Of a stretch of 64,000 nt of DNA, positions 22,051 through 34,001 are shown in pieces. The DNA is from Dicyema japonicum (lineage: Eukaryota > Dicyemida > Rhombozoa > Dicyemidae). Below the pieces are notes generated by a model. That model was given only the letters and a program-made list of their open reading frames with translations, was not told the origin of the DNA and searched no databases. The DNA lies in NCBI GenBank assembly GCA_011109175.1, contig RDEW01000041.1, positions 124,001 through 188,000 on the forward strand, in the 5' to 3' direction. Position 1 is the stretch's first letter. Each line of letters starts with the position of its first letter. A program made the position numbers and the translations under genes.

Positions 22051-22846
22051 ACTGTATTCGTTGACCTCTCTAAAGTCTCCTCCAGGTTCTGTCCAATAAG
22101 TTCGTCTTCTCAGTCGTCCCCTGTTTTTCAAAGATAGTATACTTTGGATAACTAAATCTCAAACTTTCTTAATAATGAAGCACTCTGATCACAAAAGCAC
22201 ATAAAAACGCTATGAATTTGTAATTTTAGACTATCCTTGTTTCACATTCGAGAATAACCGATAATATTTGTTCCCCAAGACAAATATTGTTCAATTTTCA
22301 TCCAATTTCGACCAGAAGATTAGAACTCAGATATTGGCGTTGCTTATTTTAAAATATCGATTGAGAAGGGGGACGATAAGTTATATTCATCTTGTGGATT
22401 TTAAGTGCATCAAACCTTATTCATCTTGCATGGAAAAGGTTGTTCTGTGGTGCATCATAGTAATTTTTCCTATTTTTTTAAATTAATAATTTTTAGAGCA
22501 AATAGATTTGTTTAAGTGCTAGAAACAACTTTCTTTACTTATCACTCTAAATCACCGTGAGACTAGCGTTGCAAGGGTAAAAAAGGGCGACCTTGACATC
22601 CCCCCTTTCGGAGGAAAGTGAAATTTTTAATTTTGTCTAAAAGCTGATTGGTGTTCCAAAAGACAAAAAACTATGGTTATAGGTGCTGTATATTACCCAC
22701 TAAACGCGTTTAGTTCTTTTAACAATTATAGTACTCCCTAAGCACTTATAGTACCCCTATACAATTATAGTAAACCCTAAACAATTATTACCACCATAAA
22801 AATAATAATTTTTGACCATAAAACAACAAACATTAACAGTTAGAAC
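22051..22846. other. Unassigned AT-rich segment with a degenerate tandem repeat
   Basis: At 22715-22790 the motif acaattatagtac plus CCCTAA-like links recurs about four times. At about 22512-22530 the stretch tttaagtgctagaaacaact matches the end of the 38.4-39.7 kb element, suggesting a solo end. Confidence 0.4.
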
Positions 22847-23160
22847 TTATCTCCCAAAATCTTCTTGAAAATGGGCAGTCATATTTAAATCCATAAATGA
22901 ATGAAAAAATCGAGATGGCACTTCACTATCACACTCTCTTACTCTTCCTTCTAGCGAAATGTCCGTCTCCACCCGTTTGAGTACATCGGTGTTTGTTATT
23001 TTGGAAATCCAAGGGATTCTTAGTAAACTCATCCAGCACCAAAGTTCAAAAACATCGATTTTTCGTCTATCCGCCTTTTTCAGTATCCATGATTCTGCGC
23101 CGTATAGAAAAACCGGGAACACGTTTGCATTAACCAGTCTGCTTTTAGTCTGTTAGTAAA
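22847..23160 (-). mobile_element. Non-LTR RT C-terminal fragment
   Basis: Minus frame: FLYGAESWILKKADRRKIDV followed by FELWCWMSLLRIPWISKITN, the widespread LLYG.E.W...K....+..FE.WCWRR.LRI.W block at the end of RTE/CR1-type reverse transcriptases. Confidence 0.75.
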
Positions 23161-23496
23161 AAAAACGTGTTTGTTGTGGTGTTTATACAGTCTCTGAAAC
23201 TTATCCCGATATAGGAGCTGTTTATGGGGAAAGACTGGCAACCAACCCTGTATTTAAATGCCAAGAAAATCTTATGAGCAAACTCTTCTACGATCTAATT
23301 AAAAGCAACGTTACTGCAAAACATGAAATCCACGTAGCACCAATGACAAACTATCCATGTAGTACCACATGGCGTTACAAAACATGGCATTTTCCCATGG
23401 GAAGAGAGTTGTTCCGTCAGGTCTTATTAATATTTTAAAAGTCATTAAATAAATCGGAAAATCCTTAAGACAATTTTTAAATTTAAATTCCTTCAC
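23161..23496. other. 5' flank of PNPT1
   Basis: No feature recognised. It presumably holds the PNPT1 promoter; no TATA-like or other core element stands out. Confidence 0.3.
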
Positions 23497-26083
23497 ATGG
23501 CCATGTGGTGTCATAAAATTGTAGATTTTAAAATAATAAATTTAACAGTTTTTACTTCAAAAAATCACAAACAAAATAATATCTAAGAGGTCCAAATCAT
23601 ATCTAATAGAATACGGAACCAGCAATCTCAAAGTGGACGTCGGCCAAATCGGCAACCAGGCGACTAGCACTGTTCTCTTAAGGGTAATCCTTCTACCCAT
23701 TTAAGTGCAAACAAGCTAGTATTATCAGTTCACTAGTTACGAATCCACTTCCCCCATACGCTGGGCCCAACTTACAAGTTGATACTAAAACCAGATTGAC
23801 ATCCTCTGTAAGGTTCGCTCGATATGGAAGATCACAATCTCTGTTGGAAGCCAAGGTCCTCACCAGTCGAATCATCGACCGTTCAATTCGCAGTATTCTG
23901 AGTCCTGACTTGGATGCTCTGTTACACGTATATGATGTTTCTGATCTGTAGATTCACTCCAAGACCTTGTCTTCAGATCCCCACTTTGATTCAGATGTCC
24001 TTTCCATAAACGCTGGTTTCTGACCATATAAAATTACAGCCTCACTCAATTTGGTCTTCTCCTCGTTGAAGCAGGAAAGGACCATCGCTGCTGTGCGGGC
24101 TGCCATTTCTTCTGACAAGAAGGTCATCGTCTTCCCATCGAAGGATGAGTTATACGAAAGTCCGGCCAATATTGTCCTCGTGGTCGACTCTGCTGGGAAT
24201 ATCGGTATATTTTGCCCAATGTACTCCTTCAGTGATGATTGAGGGAGCCATGGACAGACTGGGGTCCGCAGCTGTCTTCGACGTGCTGTCCACTGCCTGG
24301 GAACAGTGTGCCTTGATGGCTGTTAAATTCGAATCTCTCCACAACCAACATTTCCAGGATGCACAGGTTGTTGTCCCCAAAGTGGAAGGGGAAGAGGTTG
24401 ATTTCAAAAGCCTACAAAAGTTGCCCATTTTCTCATATTTAGTTATATGAACGAGTCTTTCATGGAGTTTTTTAAGCGGCAAAGCTCTGACAAGGTAATA
24501 AATATCGGTATTTTCCAGAAATCGAGTGTGGTAGCTTTGGATCTAGTAAGAGTAAAGTTCTATGAGAAAGTCAAAGGTAACTCTCAGTTTCATTAAGATT
24601 ACAACCTTGTTCCTGATTCCAAGGCCAAAATTTTTGACCGTTTGCTGCATAATTCTTTTACCGATTATATGATGAATTCGGATACCAGGTATTCAAAAAT
24701 TACTCAAGGTTAAAGGACTGATGGTAGAAAGTTTGGGGATGTTAGGGAGATTAGCTGTGATCACAACTTATCACACGGAATTCACGGTTCTGCAATCTTT
24801 AAGCGAGGAGAGACTCAAGTAATGGCTATGGTCGAACTTCTCTCTCCATACTCAAATGAACGAGCATTCCCCTTCTCAGCCGTAACCCGTGCTGCAGTCG
24901 ATAAGCAGTTCGAACTCCTCTATGAGGTACCTCCATTTATTGAATCGAGTTTCCCAGTTACTCCATCAACGAGATCAAGAAGACTTCTGTAATGAAATCT
25001 CGGAGGGAGTTTGGGCATGGTTTGTTTTTGGTAACATTTCAGGCGCCTTGGCTGAGCGAGCTCTTCTCCCCACAGTTCCTTTCATCGGAGACCGCTTTCT
25101 AAGCGTTGCCTGCGAAGTCACAGACTCCCATGGGTCCTCTTCAATGGCTTCTGTTTGCGCGGGCTCTTTGGCTTTAGTTAACGCGGGTTTTTTGTCAAAT
25201 TAATGAATAGGTGTGGAAGTGATTGAAGTTGCTGCTGGTGTTGCCATGGGAATGATTATTAAGGGTAAACAATGGAAGGTTATCACTGACATTACGGTTG
25301 TCTGCTCGCTGACTTTAGGGATTTGAGGACAACTTTGGTAACATGGACTTTAAACTGGCGGGGACACAAAGTGGATTGACTGCTATTCAGGTTTTTACGT
25401 GTTTGACTGTCAGGTTGATATGAAAGGAAGGGGGATGACTCTGGAAATGCTGATGGATGTCTTAAATAGGGGACATACTGCCATTTCATTCATCATTAAC
25501 GAAATGAAAAAAAGTCAGATCGGTCCAAATGATAAGAATTTTCACCCTGTGAGTGGGGTGGTCGAAGTTACCTCTTCTCAAAGAGGTAGGCTGGTAGGAC
25601 CTGGGGGAAGAAAACTCAGGAGTTTGATGAACAGTAGTGGAGCACAGATTGAAGTGATTGACGATGGTTCCGTCTTTATTTTCGCACCTAACGAGAAATC
25701 GTACGAATTTGCCCGCCAATTATTGTGTGAGGTGATGTTGGAAAGTGTGGGGCCTCTGCTTAAGCGGTACGAAATATACGACGCGCAGATAGTGGAAGTC
25801 AAGTTGTAAAGGAATGTGAGTTTAGTGACGATGGGGTGTGGGTTCGGGTATTGACAGGAATGGAGCCGTTGTTCGTACATAGAAAGAATTTGACAATAGA
25901 GCAAGTAGTGGGGTTTATGATAGACAGGTGGAGAATGGGGGAGAGTTGGGACTAAAGGAGGGGGATTTCATTAAAGTAAAGTATTATGGTATTGACCCCC
26001 TAACTGGACAACACAAACTTAATAGGTTATCAACCATATTTAATTTTGCTTATGGGATTATTAATTCTGAACAGAAAAATTGA
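23497..26083 (+). CDS. PNPT1: Polyribonucleotide nucleotidyltransferase (PNPase), mitochondrial
   Basis: A 3'-to-5' phosphorolytic RNase of mitochondria. Start ATG 23497, with the basic presequence MAMWCHKI|FLLQKITNKI ending in SKRSKS. Sixteen introns of 21-28 nt (for example 23521-23548, 23684-23705, 23928-23951, 24016-24039, 24205-24232, 24420-24442, 24495-24518, 24578-24598, 24689-24715, 24927-24949, 25020-25042, 25187-25210, 25297-25318, 25391-25413, 25803-25825, 25905-25927) give one continuous protein. RNase PH-1: VLTSRIIDRSIR. RNase PH-2: HGIHGSAIFKRGETQVM, the FPSYSINEI motif, REFGHGALAERALLP, SHGSSSMASVCAGSLALVNA and TDITGFEDNFGNMDFKLAGT. Then KH (GRLVGPGGRKLRSL) and S1 (GDFIKVKYYGIDPLTGQHKL). 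All domains are in family order and no frame break is seen over 2.6 kb. Stop TGA 26081-26083. Confidence 0.96.
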
Positions 26084-26249
26084 TTTTTATAATTTCGCTT
26101 TTTTGTTTCATTTTTATTTGAATGAGATTGAAAATATCTCAAGCACGTCATTTCTGATGATGTGGAACCGTTGACACGATACGCTTTCTTGCTGACGTAA
26201 TTTATTGAATGATGTCGTAGCACATGAGTCTCCCAAATAATCTATGTTG

Positions 26250-26740
26250 GATTCTGCTGCCCTTTATTCAGGAGACGGAAAAGGTCCCAATTGAATTAAA
26301 ATCTTTCCGTTCGATAAGGGGAAGCACTAGCATAGTAAACCGTTTATATCGCCTATGCAAATAAAGCTGAAAGAACGAAATATAAAGGTAAATAGCATCT
26401 GCGAATTGAGATAGATTAGACCAGGGGTGCATACAATCAGACTCCACATCCGTCCTCAGTCTGCTTTCAGAAGAGGCGACGTTGAAGAATGGCCAGGGTT
26501 TCTTATGTTTCTGCAAGGAACTGGGAGACCCACTCAAGGAAAAGGTGGGCCATGCAGAGGAATTTTGGTCGGTTATAAAAAAGTGCACGCCGATTGAATT
26601 CCTTTGCAGAAGGAAGAGAAGGAATGCGGCTCGGTCATCAGAAGACCAGATGAAGAGAGTTCAAATGTTGTTGGCTGGGATTACCTAATTAGTTAGTACT
26701 GACCTATCTTTCTTGGTGGTCTTGGGGTTAAATAAATAAG
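26250..26740 (+). mobile_element. Non-LTR retrotransposon 3' end fragment
   Basis: The + frame reads NGQGFLCFCKELGDPLKEKV...TPIEFLCRRKRRN...RVQMLLAGIT-stop (to 26688), then an attagttagt...cttggggttaaataaataa tail. Confidence 0.7.
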
Positions 26741-26742
26741 AC

Positions 26743-28091
26743 CAGGGGTGTCAAACTCACTTCACTTCGAGGGCCGCATGTATAATAATTTCTCATCAAG
26801 AATATATTTTTTTTAATGAAAAAATATAAGAGAAACTTAATTATTTAATCACCACCCTTTAATTTTCTTTTTTGGATACAATTTTTGATATGTCAGGCTC
26901 AGCTATTTATTTAGTTCCTACTTTTATTATAGCGGATAAATTTTCATCAATGAATCTTGTTCTTAACTTTTTGAAGTGATAACCAGCGGACTGGAATATA
27001 AAAAGGAATGTCGCTGAACTGATTATTAATATCAGCAGTCTACTAAATTGCCGATGGTTTTGGGCATGATTTCTAATATATTTACTGTCTTTGTGACCAA
27101 ACTTTTCCTTTTTTAAATCTTTGAGCACAAATTTTCCTGATGAATAATACAATTAATGGAGAAATGATGACCCCAATATTCAAAGAGAATTTGCAGTAGT
27201 TTTACAAAGATTTCTTTACTTTTGGTAGTATCGTGCATTGGTACCAGTTCGAGAAATTCTACATAAGTATTAAAATCTGAATCACAGGTAACAAAAATTG
27301 CTAATTGTGCAATTCCAACGACATCGACTGTTTCATTGATCACAGTTGAAAAAATAGTCAAATTTTAAAAATTCAGAGTTTAATTAGTTTTTTGAATCCA
27401 GACATTTCATTAATGTGTTCGGTAACAGTGTTTCTGGTTAATTAAATATTTTTTAAAAAGTGGGCGTTGTCTGGCAAATATTTTTGCTTTTTTACGAGGC
27501 ATTCCATAATGAAATCACCATCGCAATATGATTTTCCAACATTGAAAGCATTCTGCTGATTTCATAGCTTGCAGTAACTGATCTGTACTTCGATTATGAT
27601 TTTTTTGTGAAATGAGTCGGTTACGTAGTTAAAGCTTCTCGCACTTTATTTACCTTTAAAACACGCATTGGACCTTCTTGGTTAATAAGCAAATAATATC
27701 TTCGAAATAATTGTATGATCGATGATTAGATTGGTGCCTTTTTAGGTTGTATTCTTTCGGTATAGCGATAAACTGGTTACATATCAAACAGTGTATTTTT
27801 CGTTTCAGAACTTGTCTCCAGGTAACGATATTGTCCCCTGGGGAAAAATAGTGGATCCTCTTGATGCAGGCCAGGCATTGGACGTCTCCTCAGTAAGGTG
27901 GAACCAATGACGCCATCAAAGGGAGAAAAAATAATTTTTGACAAACTAGTCACATGGCGCCACGCTTCCACGTGAAGATCAAGAAAAAAATTTAATTAAA
28001 TGTAAAAAATAACAAAATGATTTTTTGTGGTTTATAGCGATTAAACCGGGCCGCACCTATGCTTGTTGAGGGCCGCATGTTTGACACCTTG
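26743..28091 (-). mobile_element. hAT transposon remnant with TIRs and TSD
   Basis: Ends caggggtgtcaaactc and ...tgtttgacaccttg are inverted repeats, each with an adjacent gggccgcatg subterminal block. TSD aataagac (26735-26742) / gattagac (28092-28099), 6 of 8 matching. Minus frames 27361-27113 and 27152-26907 give GTF2IRD2/SCAND3-like pieces (MTIFSTVINETVDVVGIAQL, HHFSINCIIHQENLCSKI, SAGYHFKKLRTRFID). A minus-strand copy of repeat family Z sits inside (27785-27965). Confidence 0.88.
27785..27965 (-). mobile_element. Repeat family Z, copy 2, nested in hAT
   Basis: Reverse complement of the block seen at 18500-18730 and 57050-57300 (tggcgccatgtgac, ttgatggcgtcattgg, actgaggagacgtccaatgc). 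Confidence 0.75.
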
Positions 28092-28724
28092 GATTAGACA
28101 GTTACTCCATGACTTTTCGATGGAAGGAACTGATTTCGGTTAGGAAAATATGAAATTCTCTTTTAGATAATTCGGGCCATTATCTTTGGCAACAACATAT
28201 CGATGGTTTCTGGATTATCAGACATTAAATCAGTACTCAAAGTTAACAAACATATTAATGTTCAATTTCCATCGTAAGTTACTCGATAGATCTCAAATTC
28301 CTCTCCATTATAATTGATAGTTCTCGGATTTATCAAAGACATCCTCTCCATTATAATTGATAGTTCTCGGATTTATCAAAGATTTAGTCCCTACATCTTG
28401 GTAGAGACGGCAACGTGCTTGGTAGAGGATTTCTTTTCTAGAAGTGCCATTGGATCCACCTAACTTAGAAGACTCTCAAAGCCAGACATGTAAAAAACAG
28501 ATGACAGCAACGCTAGAGAGAATCGACACTTGACGCCTTTCCATTATCTACCGCCAGTTTCTCCAGCCAAAACTGACCAATGCAATTACACCGTAGTCAG
28601 TTCATCCGATCCACTAATGTACCTGGTCTACAAATATTATTATTGTTACAAAAGAAAATAAATATATTTACAAAAAAAAAAATAAATATTATTAATAATT
28701 TAAATTTAAAAATAATAAACACGT
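28092..28724. other. Intergenic upstream of DPAGT1
   Basis: Contains a local direct duplication of about 45 bp (cctctccattataattgata ... ggatttatcaaagac, at 28301-28346 and 28347-28390). Otherwise nothing recognised; 28640-28740 is very AT-rich. Confidence 0.5.
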
Positions 28725-30145
28725 ATGAATATATTTAAGTGCAGGTAATAATAAATCCCACAGTAGAATTGTTGAGAATGGGGAATATTTAGTGGGAGTA
28801 TCAACAGCCCTGTCTGTGATTGGGTCATTTGTTCTCCACAGACTTTTATTGGAAATGAAGGATTACTTCATAAAGGCCAACCTTTACGGCATTGACGTGC
28901 ACAAAAAGTCATCTCCTAAAATGTGGGTTTTTAGTGACTTTTCCAGTCCTGAAGCTCAGGGTGTTCTTGTAGGGGCTGTATACCTCATCGCTGTGATCCT
29001 CATGATTCCATTGACTTTCTTCAGGTTTGTCGGCGAATCTGACGTCACCTCATTCCCTCTTTTAGAGGTTTTTTATTTTACTTAAAATGCTTCACATAGA
29101 GCAGTAAATTTAATTATCAAATAAATTTTATTTAATATTTTTAATATAATATTTATAGTTATTAAGTTTTATGGTTGCCCTTCTGAGCACGTGCTGCATG
29201 ATTCTGCTGGGATTCGTCGACGACGTCCTCAACATCAAATGGAGGTACAAACTGGTAATTCCCACCCTTTCATCTCTCCCTCTCCTCGTGATCTACTTTC
29301 TGACTCCCACAACACCACAGTGGCGGTCCCTCGACCTTTGGAGTTCATATTTGGAAGGATCATTGATCTCGGGCTTTTTTACTACGTTTATATGGCCATG
29401 TTGGCTGTGTTCTGCACAAACGCTATTAACATTTACGCGGGATAAACGGTCTTGAGGTTGGGCAGAGTCTGATCATCGGCCTCCCTTTTGGTTCACTCCT
29501 TTATCAGCCTTGCTGCTCAAACGGGGACCGAAAACTGCTCAAAGTGGACGCATTACTTCTCCGTGATGAACTTGCTGCCCTTTTTAGCCCTCAGTTTCGT
29601 CCTCCTCAAGCACAACTGGTGTCCTGCCAAGGTTTTTGTGGGGGACACTTACTGCTACCTGGCGGGAATGTTTTTTGCCGTTGTTTCAATTCACGGACAT
29701 TTTTCGAAGACTCTCCTTCTATTTTTCGGTCCCCAAATTGCCAATTTCTTGTACTCCCTGCCTCAGCTTTTCTATTTGATTCCGTGTCCCCGTCACAGAA
29801 TGCCCAGGTAGTCCCCTCCCTCATTTAGATATGTTGAGGATGCTGACAAGGTTGTGGCCAGTGAGGTCACCTTCAGGCCAACCTCCTTGTCTTTTCTTGG
29901 AAGGACCGTGTGGAGTCTCTTTTCTAAATTGAGAATGGTCAGTTACATTATGGATGAGGATGGACACGTGACTTGTAATAATTTCACACTACTGAACGGT
30001 GTGTTATGCATGACTGGCCCTATAAGTGAAGTGAGACTGACTTGTTTGCTTTTGTTACTCCAGGTTGGTTGTCCTCACTATTTAGGTGGTTTGGTCGATG
30101 TTTGCTTTTTATGTGAGATATTTTTTGGTGGATATTTTGTTTTAA
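28725..30145 (+). CDS. DPAGT1: UDP-GlcNAc:dolichyl-phosphate GlcNAc-1-phosphotransferase
   Basis: First enzyme of dolichol-linked N-glycan assembly, a polytopic ER membrane protein. Start ATG 28725, introns 28739-28763 (25 nt), 28923-28946 (24), 29068-29158 (91, the one long intron), 29808-29828 (21) and 30064-30085 (22). Conserved blocks in order: [30 protein letters not shown] (catalytic DD), [50 protein letters not shown] (GDT), [41 protein letters not shown]. The last spliced exon ends [10 protein letters not shown]-stop, matching the family end. Three single-base frame changes occur, near 29305, 29441 and 29480, where no GT-AG intron fits. The gene is therefore either a young pseudogene or carries sequence errors; everything else is intact. 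Confidence 0.9.
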
Positions 30146-30599
30146 CATATTTTGCTATTTTGAAATAATTTTTAACTGTACTAGTCATTTCTTGCCAGTT
30201 GTGGACTGCGGGTGTTGTGGGAAGTGGGATTATAAATTAAATGATTGCTTCCGACTGGTCTCGGAGTTCATTGATAAGCCGGTCGAAGACTGTTAGGCTT
30301 GCTCTTTTAGGAATACCTAACGATATATTTACTGTTACTATCTATCAACGTGGATGGATTATATGACTAAAAGTCTAGTTTGGCCTGTTTATCTCCAAAA
30401 TATTGAATGAGACACGAGGCCTTAAAACTAGTCATTTTAAGTTAGAGTTGCTCGCTCAGATATTTTTTTCAATAATTTCACTGAATTGACGATTTCAGCA
30501 TCTGAATTGGTAATTTTATTTCTAATGATTTAAATTTATTTCTCTCTTCTCTTAAGTCTCCGTAATTTATCACTCATAATTTTCTCTCTTCACCAGGTT

Positions 30600-30965
30600 G
30601 CAATTGGTTCGTCCTGTCGTTCGATCTGCTGTTAGTTAAATTCCAACGATATTCCAGCCACCACTAGGTATCCTTCCGAATCTTTGCTTCGTGGCAAGAA
30701 AAATCTGAGATACCCATTCGGCTTCAGAGACAAAAAGGGAATCATTAGATCGAAAACTTCTTTTTTTGCCTTCTTCAATGCCTAAGATACTTCATGAGAT
30801 CCACCTGAATAGGGAGACGTTAACATGCATCCAAAAAGGACCCCTCTCTTCCCTATTCCAGTGGAAAGGTTCCCACAATGCCGGATATGGATGAACGAAA
30901 TGTTTGGAAAAAATATGTCACACTTGGACAGGGGGGAACTGGATGAAACCTCTTTAAGGTATATC
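30600..30965 (-). mobile_element. R4/Dong-like non-LTR fragment, minus copy
   Basis: Read on the minus strand it gives SLKPNGYLRFFLPRSKDSEG and LVVAGIS, the same peptide as the + copy at 31350-31450. Confidence 0.6.
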
Positions 30966-31299
30966 ACGTATTATTAAAGAAATTTCCCGTGACATTCTTA
31001 TGAATTTAAGAACTCTTTAATTGCATGTATGAAAAAGCTGAGCGACAATTCGCCTAGAAAAGATAATATAGATGTAAAAATTAAATGTTAAGATAATTTT
31101 TAAACATTTAAATTTTATTTATACTCATCTTATGTTTTATATTAAATAAATAGGAAAACCCTGTATGTTTTATACCTTCGTTGCTTAGAAGTTGTTGTGG
31201 TGGTGAACAAATAAAGAAGAGATAGTTAAGAACAGGACCATAGTCTGTGGGGTTGGATGATGTCACAAGAACTAATATTATCAAGAATATCATCGTTGG

Positions 31300-32200
31300 A
31301 ATATTGTTGCTAAAACTAACTTACATTCTCTTTCTGCTATTATTGAAAATGTCCATTGTGTCTCTGAAGCCGAATGGGTATTTCAGATTTTTCTTGCTAC
31401 GAAGCAAAGATTCAGAAGGACACCTAGTGGTGGCTGGAATATCGTCCTATCCTGCGGGTTGATGTGAAGAAGGCCTTTGATTCATAATCAACAGAATCAA
31501 AGGACTTTTCAGAAATACCCCGTTGGATTGTTAACTTTGTAAAGACCATAGTCAAGAAGTGGACTGTAAATCTCCACTTAGATGGAAGAAGAATTGGTTC
31601 TGTAAAGCTGGGATGTGGAATTCTGCAAGGAAGTTGTTCACGAGATCTTTCATCTTGCCGACTTGAAGATGAATTCGGAAAGTCAGCTTCTAATGTTAAA
31701 TCGTTATCATGCTGTGAGACATTGGAGGTAGTCAATGGATATTTGGGTGTTTTTGAAGATGGGGAAAGTAATGTTCTCAAAAATAAGGTTATGGAGTCCA
31801 TACATGAAAATGTTAAAAAGAATAATCATGCTTTCAAAAACTTGAATACGCAATTTCCCTAACTATTGGACTAGTTAATATTGAACCTATGAATTTGATG
31901 ATATTGACCGTCAAATACGGCAACTGCTTACGTCACTCAAGTTGCACTTCAAACGTGGAAATAAAGAGAGGCTGTATTTGGACAGTAAGACTTTTGGATG
32001 AAGACTTAAATCGATTTCGTTTAAGAGTGAATTAATACTCCTCCAGTTTCTTAAAAGTTTGGAAAAACAGTCGACTGTGTGTTTGCGAAGGTCGGGGATT
32101 CTGCGAGTAATAAAAACAAAAAATGGCACTTGGCTACAATCGCAGGCTCTTCTTGTCTCGAAATATGCGATTGCGGTTCAGTCAATATTGACGACTCAAA
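31300..32200 (+). mobile_element. R4/Dong-like non-LTR retrotransposon fragment
   Basis: In pieces: RT motif A VDVKKAFDS (about 31463), then PRWIVNFVKTIVKKWTVNLH, LGCGILQGSCSRDL (motif B, GILQG), and LEVVNGYLGVFEDGESNVL, the YLG.LE block downstream of the YADD region. Stops and frameshifts are frequent. Near 31140-31170 is a solo Tc1-type end (ggaaaaccctgta). Confidence 0.65.
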
Positions 32201-32227
32201 GTGCCGAAATCAGAGTTGACACGTAGA

Positions 32228-33018
32228 TTATTATTAAAAACCAAAAATCACCGACAAATTAAATGACTACACAGCCGTCAGGTTATTCCGGCCGCCTCGA
32301 GTAGCCATCTCATTCTTGCTCGGTGTTCTTCCCGGGTTCCAACGCATTTCCGGATTGGGCGGGGGTTTCTAACTTTTTGGAGGGTAGTAAGGCTCCAGTT
32401 TTCCTCAATAATTCCTCAAAAGGTGTAGGGTTTAGAGGTGTCCAAGAAAATTTTTGCAAAACCTTAATAGTCAATTTTTGGAAGGTATTGATTTTTTCTT
32501 TATTCCTGTTTGATAGGTTGGTTCCCCAAGCAGCACACCCGTAAGTTAGAGACGGTTGAATATACTGCACGTAGAGTGAGTCCAAATTTGAGTTGAAACA
32601 CCCATTATATTGTCCAAGAAGTGTTTTAACAAAATTTAGCTTTCGTCGTGCCGAAGAGATAACGTTGTCGATGTGTTTGCTGAAGGTCAAGAGTGGGTCG
32701 TAAGTTACGCCCAGTATCTTGACCGAGTTGGTCGTGGGGATTGAGTTTCCTTTATGGCTACACATGGAGTGGAGTTTGTTAATCTTCTGTTTGTTGTGAA
32801 AATTGTTTTATAAGACTTTTCGGGACTTGTATGTCGAATGTTCTCAACGAGCCAACAGTTCAGATCGTCCAATGAAGCTTGATCCGGTAAACAACAGCAT
32901 GAACGCACTGGTCTTTGACTGCGACGATTATATCATCCGCATATCTCAGAACCAGAGTATCTTCACTGGTAGGGGAGGGCATATCATTTAAGAATAAGTT
33001 GAACAGGTGTGGTGACAA
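32228..33018 (-). mobile_element. Non-LTR retrotransposon family A, second copy
   Basis: Near-duplicate of 6262-7170 on the other strand (same tail, same KILGVTYDPLLTFSKHIDNV, LTYGCAAWGTNLSN, NALEPGKNTEQE-stop). It retains the TPLNPTPFEELLR segment deleted in the first copy. 5' truncated near 33018. The YADD region is broken by a frameshift near 32765-32900. Confidence 0.88.
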
Positions 33019-33029
33019 AAACAAAAGTC

Positions 33030-33330
33030 CAATTTAATAAACTTGAGATTTTTATTTACGACAAAATAAAGAAGGAGATAACCTTAATCGAAGTGGGCAT
33101 TACTTCACAAGACCGACTAAAGCAAGTTGAAGTTGAGAAACTTCGCTTGCAAATGAACTTTGGCTACTCTATGAATGCCAAGTGAAGATTATTCCAGTGG
33201 TTTTGACATAAGATGGAGTTGTCTCAAGATGCTTCAAAGATCATATGGATAAATTATCTATTGAAGAATCAACGTGGACATACATCCAATTGGTTGTGCT
33301 GAAAAGAACGCTCGAAAGTATGCTCACTGA
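33030..33330 (+). mobile_element. Non-LTR C-terminal fragment (R4/RTE type)
   Basis: Reads TLIEVGITSQDRLKQVEVEK, VKIIPVVLT and ESTWTYIQLVVLKRTLES across frames, the conserved end of R4/Dong-type ORFs. A frame just after it (33335-33500, YDEEYASFAEQLVELACRED) is unassigned. Confidence 0.6.
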
Positions 33331-34001
33331 ACGATGAAGCATGGAATGAAAATATACGATGAAGAGTATGCCTCTTTCGCAGAACAACTTGTGGAACTGG
33401 CGTGTCGTGAGGACATTCGACTGAACGAAGATATAATGACAGACATTAACATGGAGATGGGGAACAAAAGGAAACTAGCCAGCAAACTCTTCTTCTAAGA
33501 TAAGGAGAGATTACCAACGATCTGGATTAAATTCTTAATTAGATATATGAATCCAAATATTATTTAGAAATTTTCAGATTTTGCGCCTCATTCTCAGCCT
33601 AACCTCATTTAGAACCGGTCACAATAAATAATTAGCACAGCCATCCATCCAAAGTGGACCCCGCCGACATTATCGACGTTGCGTTGCCTCTGACGATTGT
33701 AACCGAGATCAACTGGAGAAGCCACCGGGTATCACGTGCGTCGTGGCTTTTTAGTATAGCTAGGCGTCCAAGTTTCTTTAGGAAGCGATTTTCCACTTAT
33801 TCCTCCAGTTGTCTCTACCACAATGGGATAGAACGCGAATCAGTCGCGTAGCACTTCGATTAGATATATTAAATTGAAAGGAGCTGGCTCATTAAGCGCA
33901 TTTCCTTGCAAATCGTCAGGGGAAATGCGTTTTCATTTATGAGAGCAGCCGGCAGTTGTTAACTGTTAGTTTTTAAGAAATTGTCAAATAAAGAACAAAT
34001 G
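33331..34001. other. Unassigned segment
   Basis: One 54-codon frame at 33335-33498 (+) of unknown origin; otherwise no feature seen. Confidence 0.3.

Noticed and set aside
22715-22790. Interstitial telomere (CCCTAA)
   Set aside because: Only isolated CCCTAA motifs separated by other sequence, not a telomeric array.
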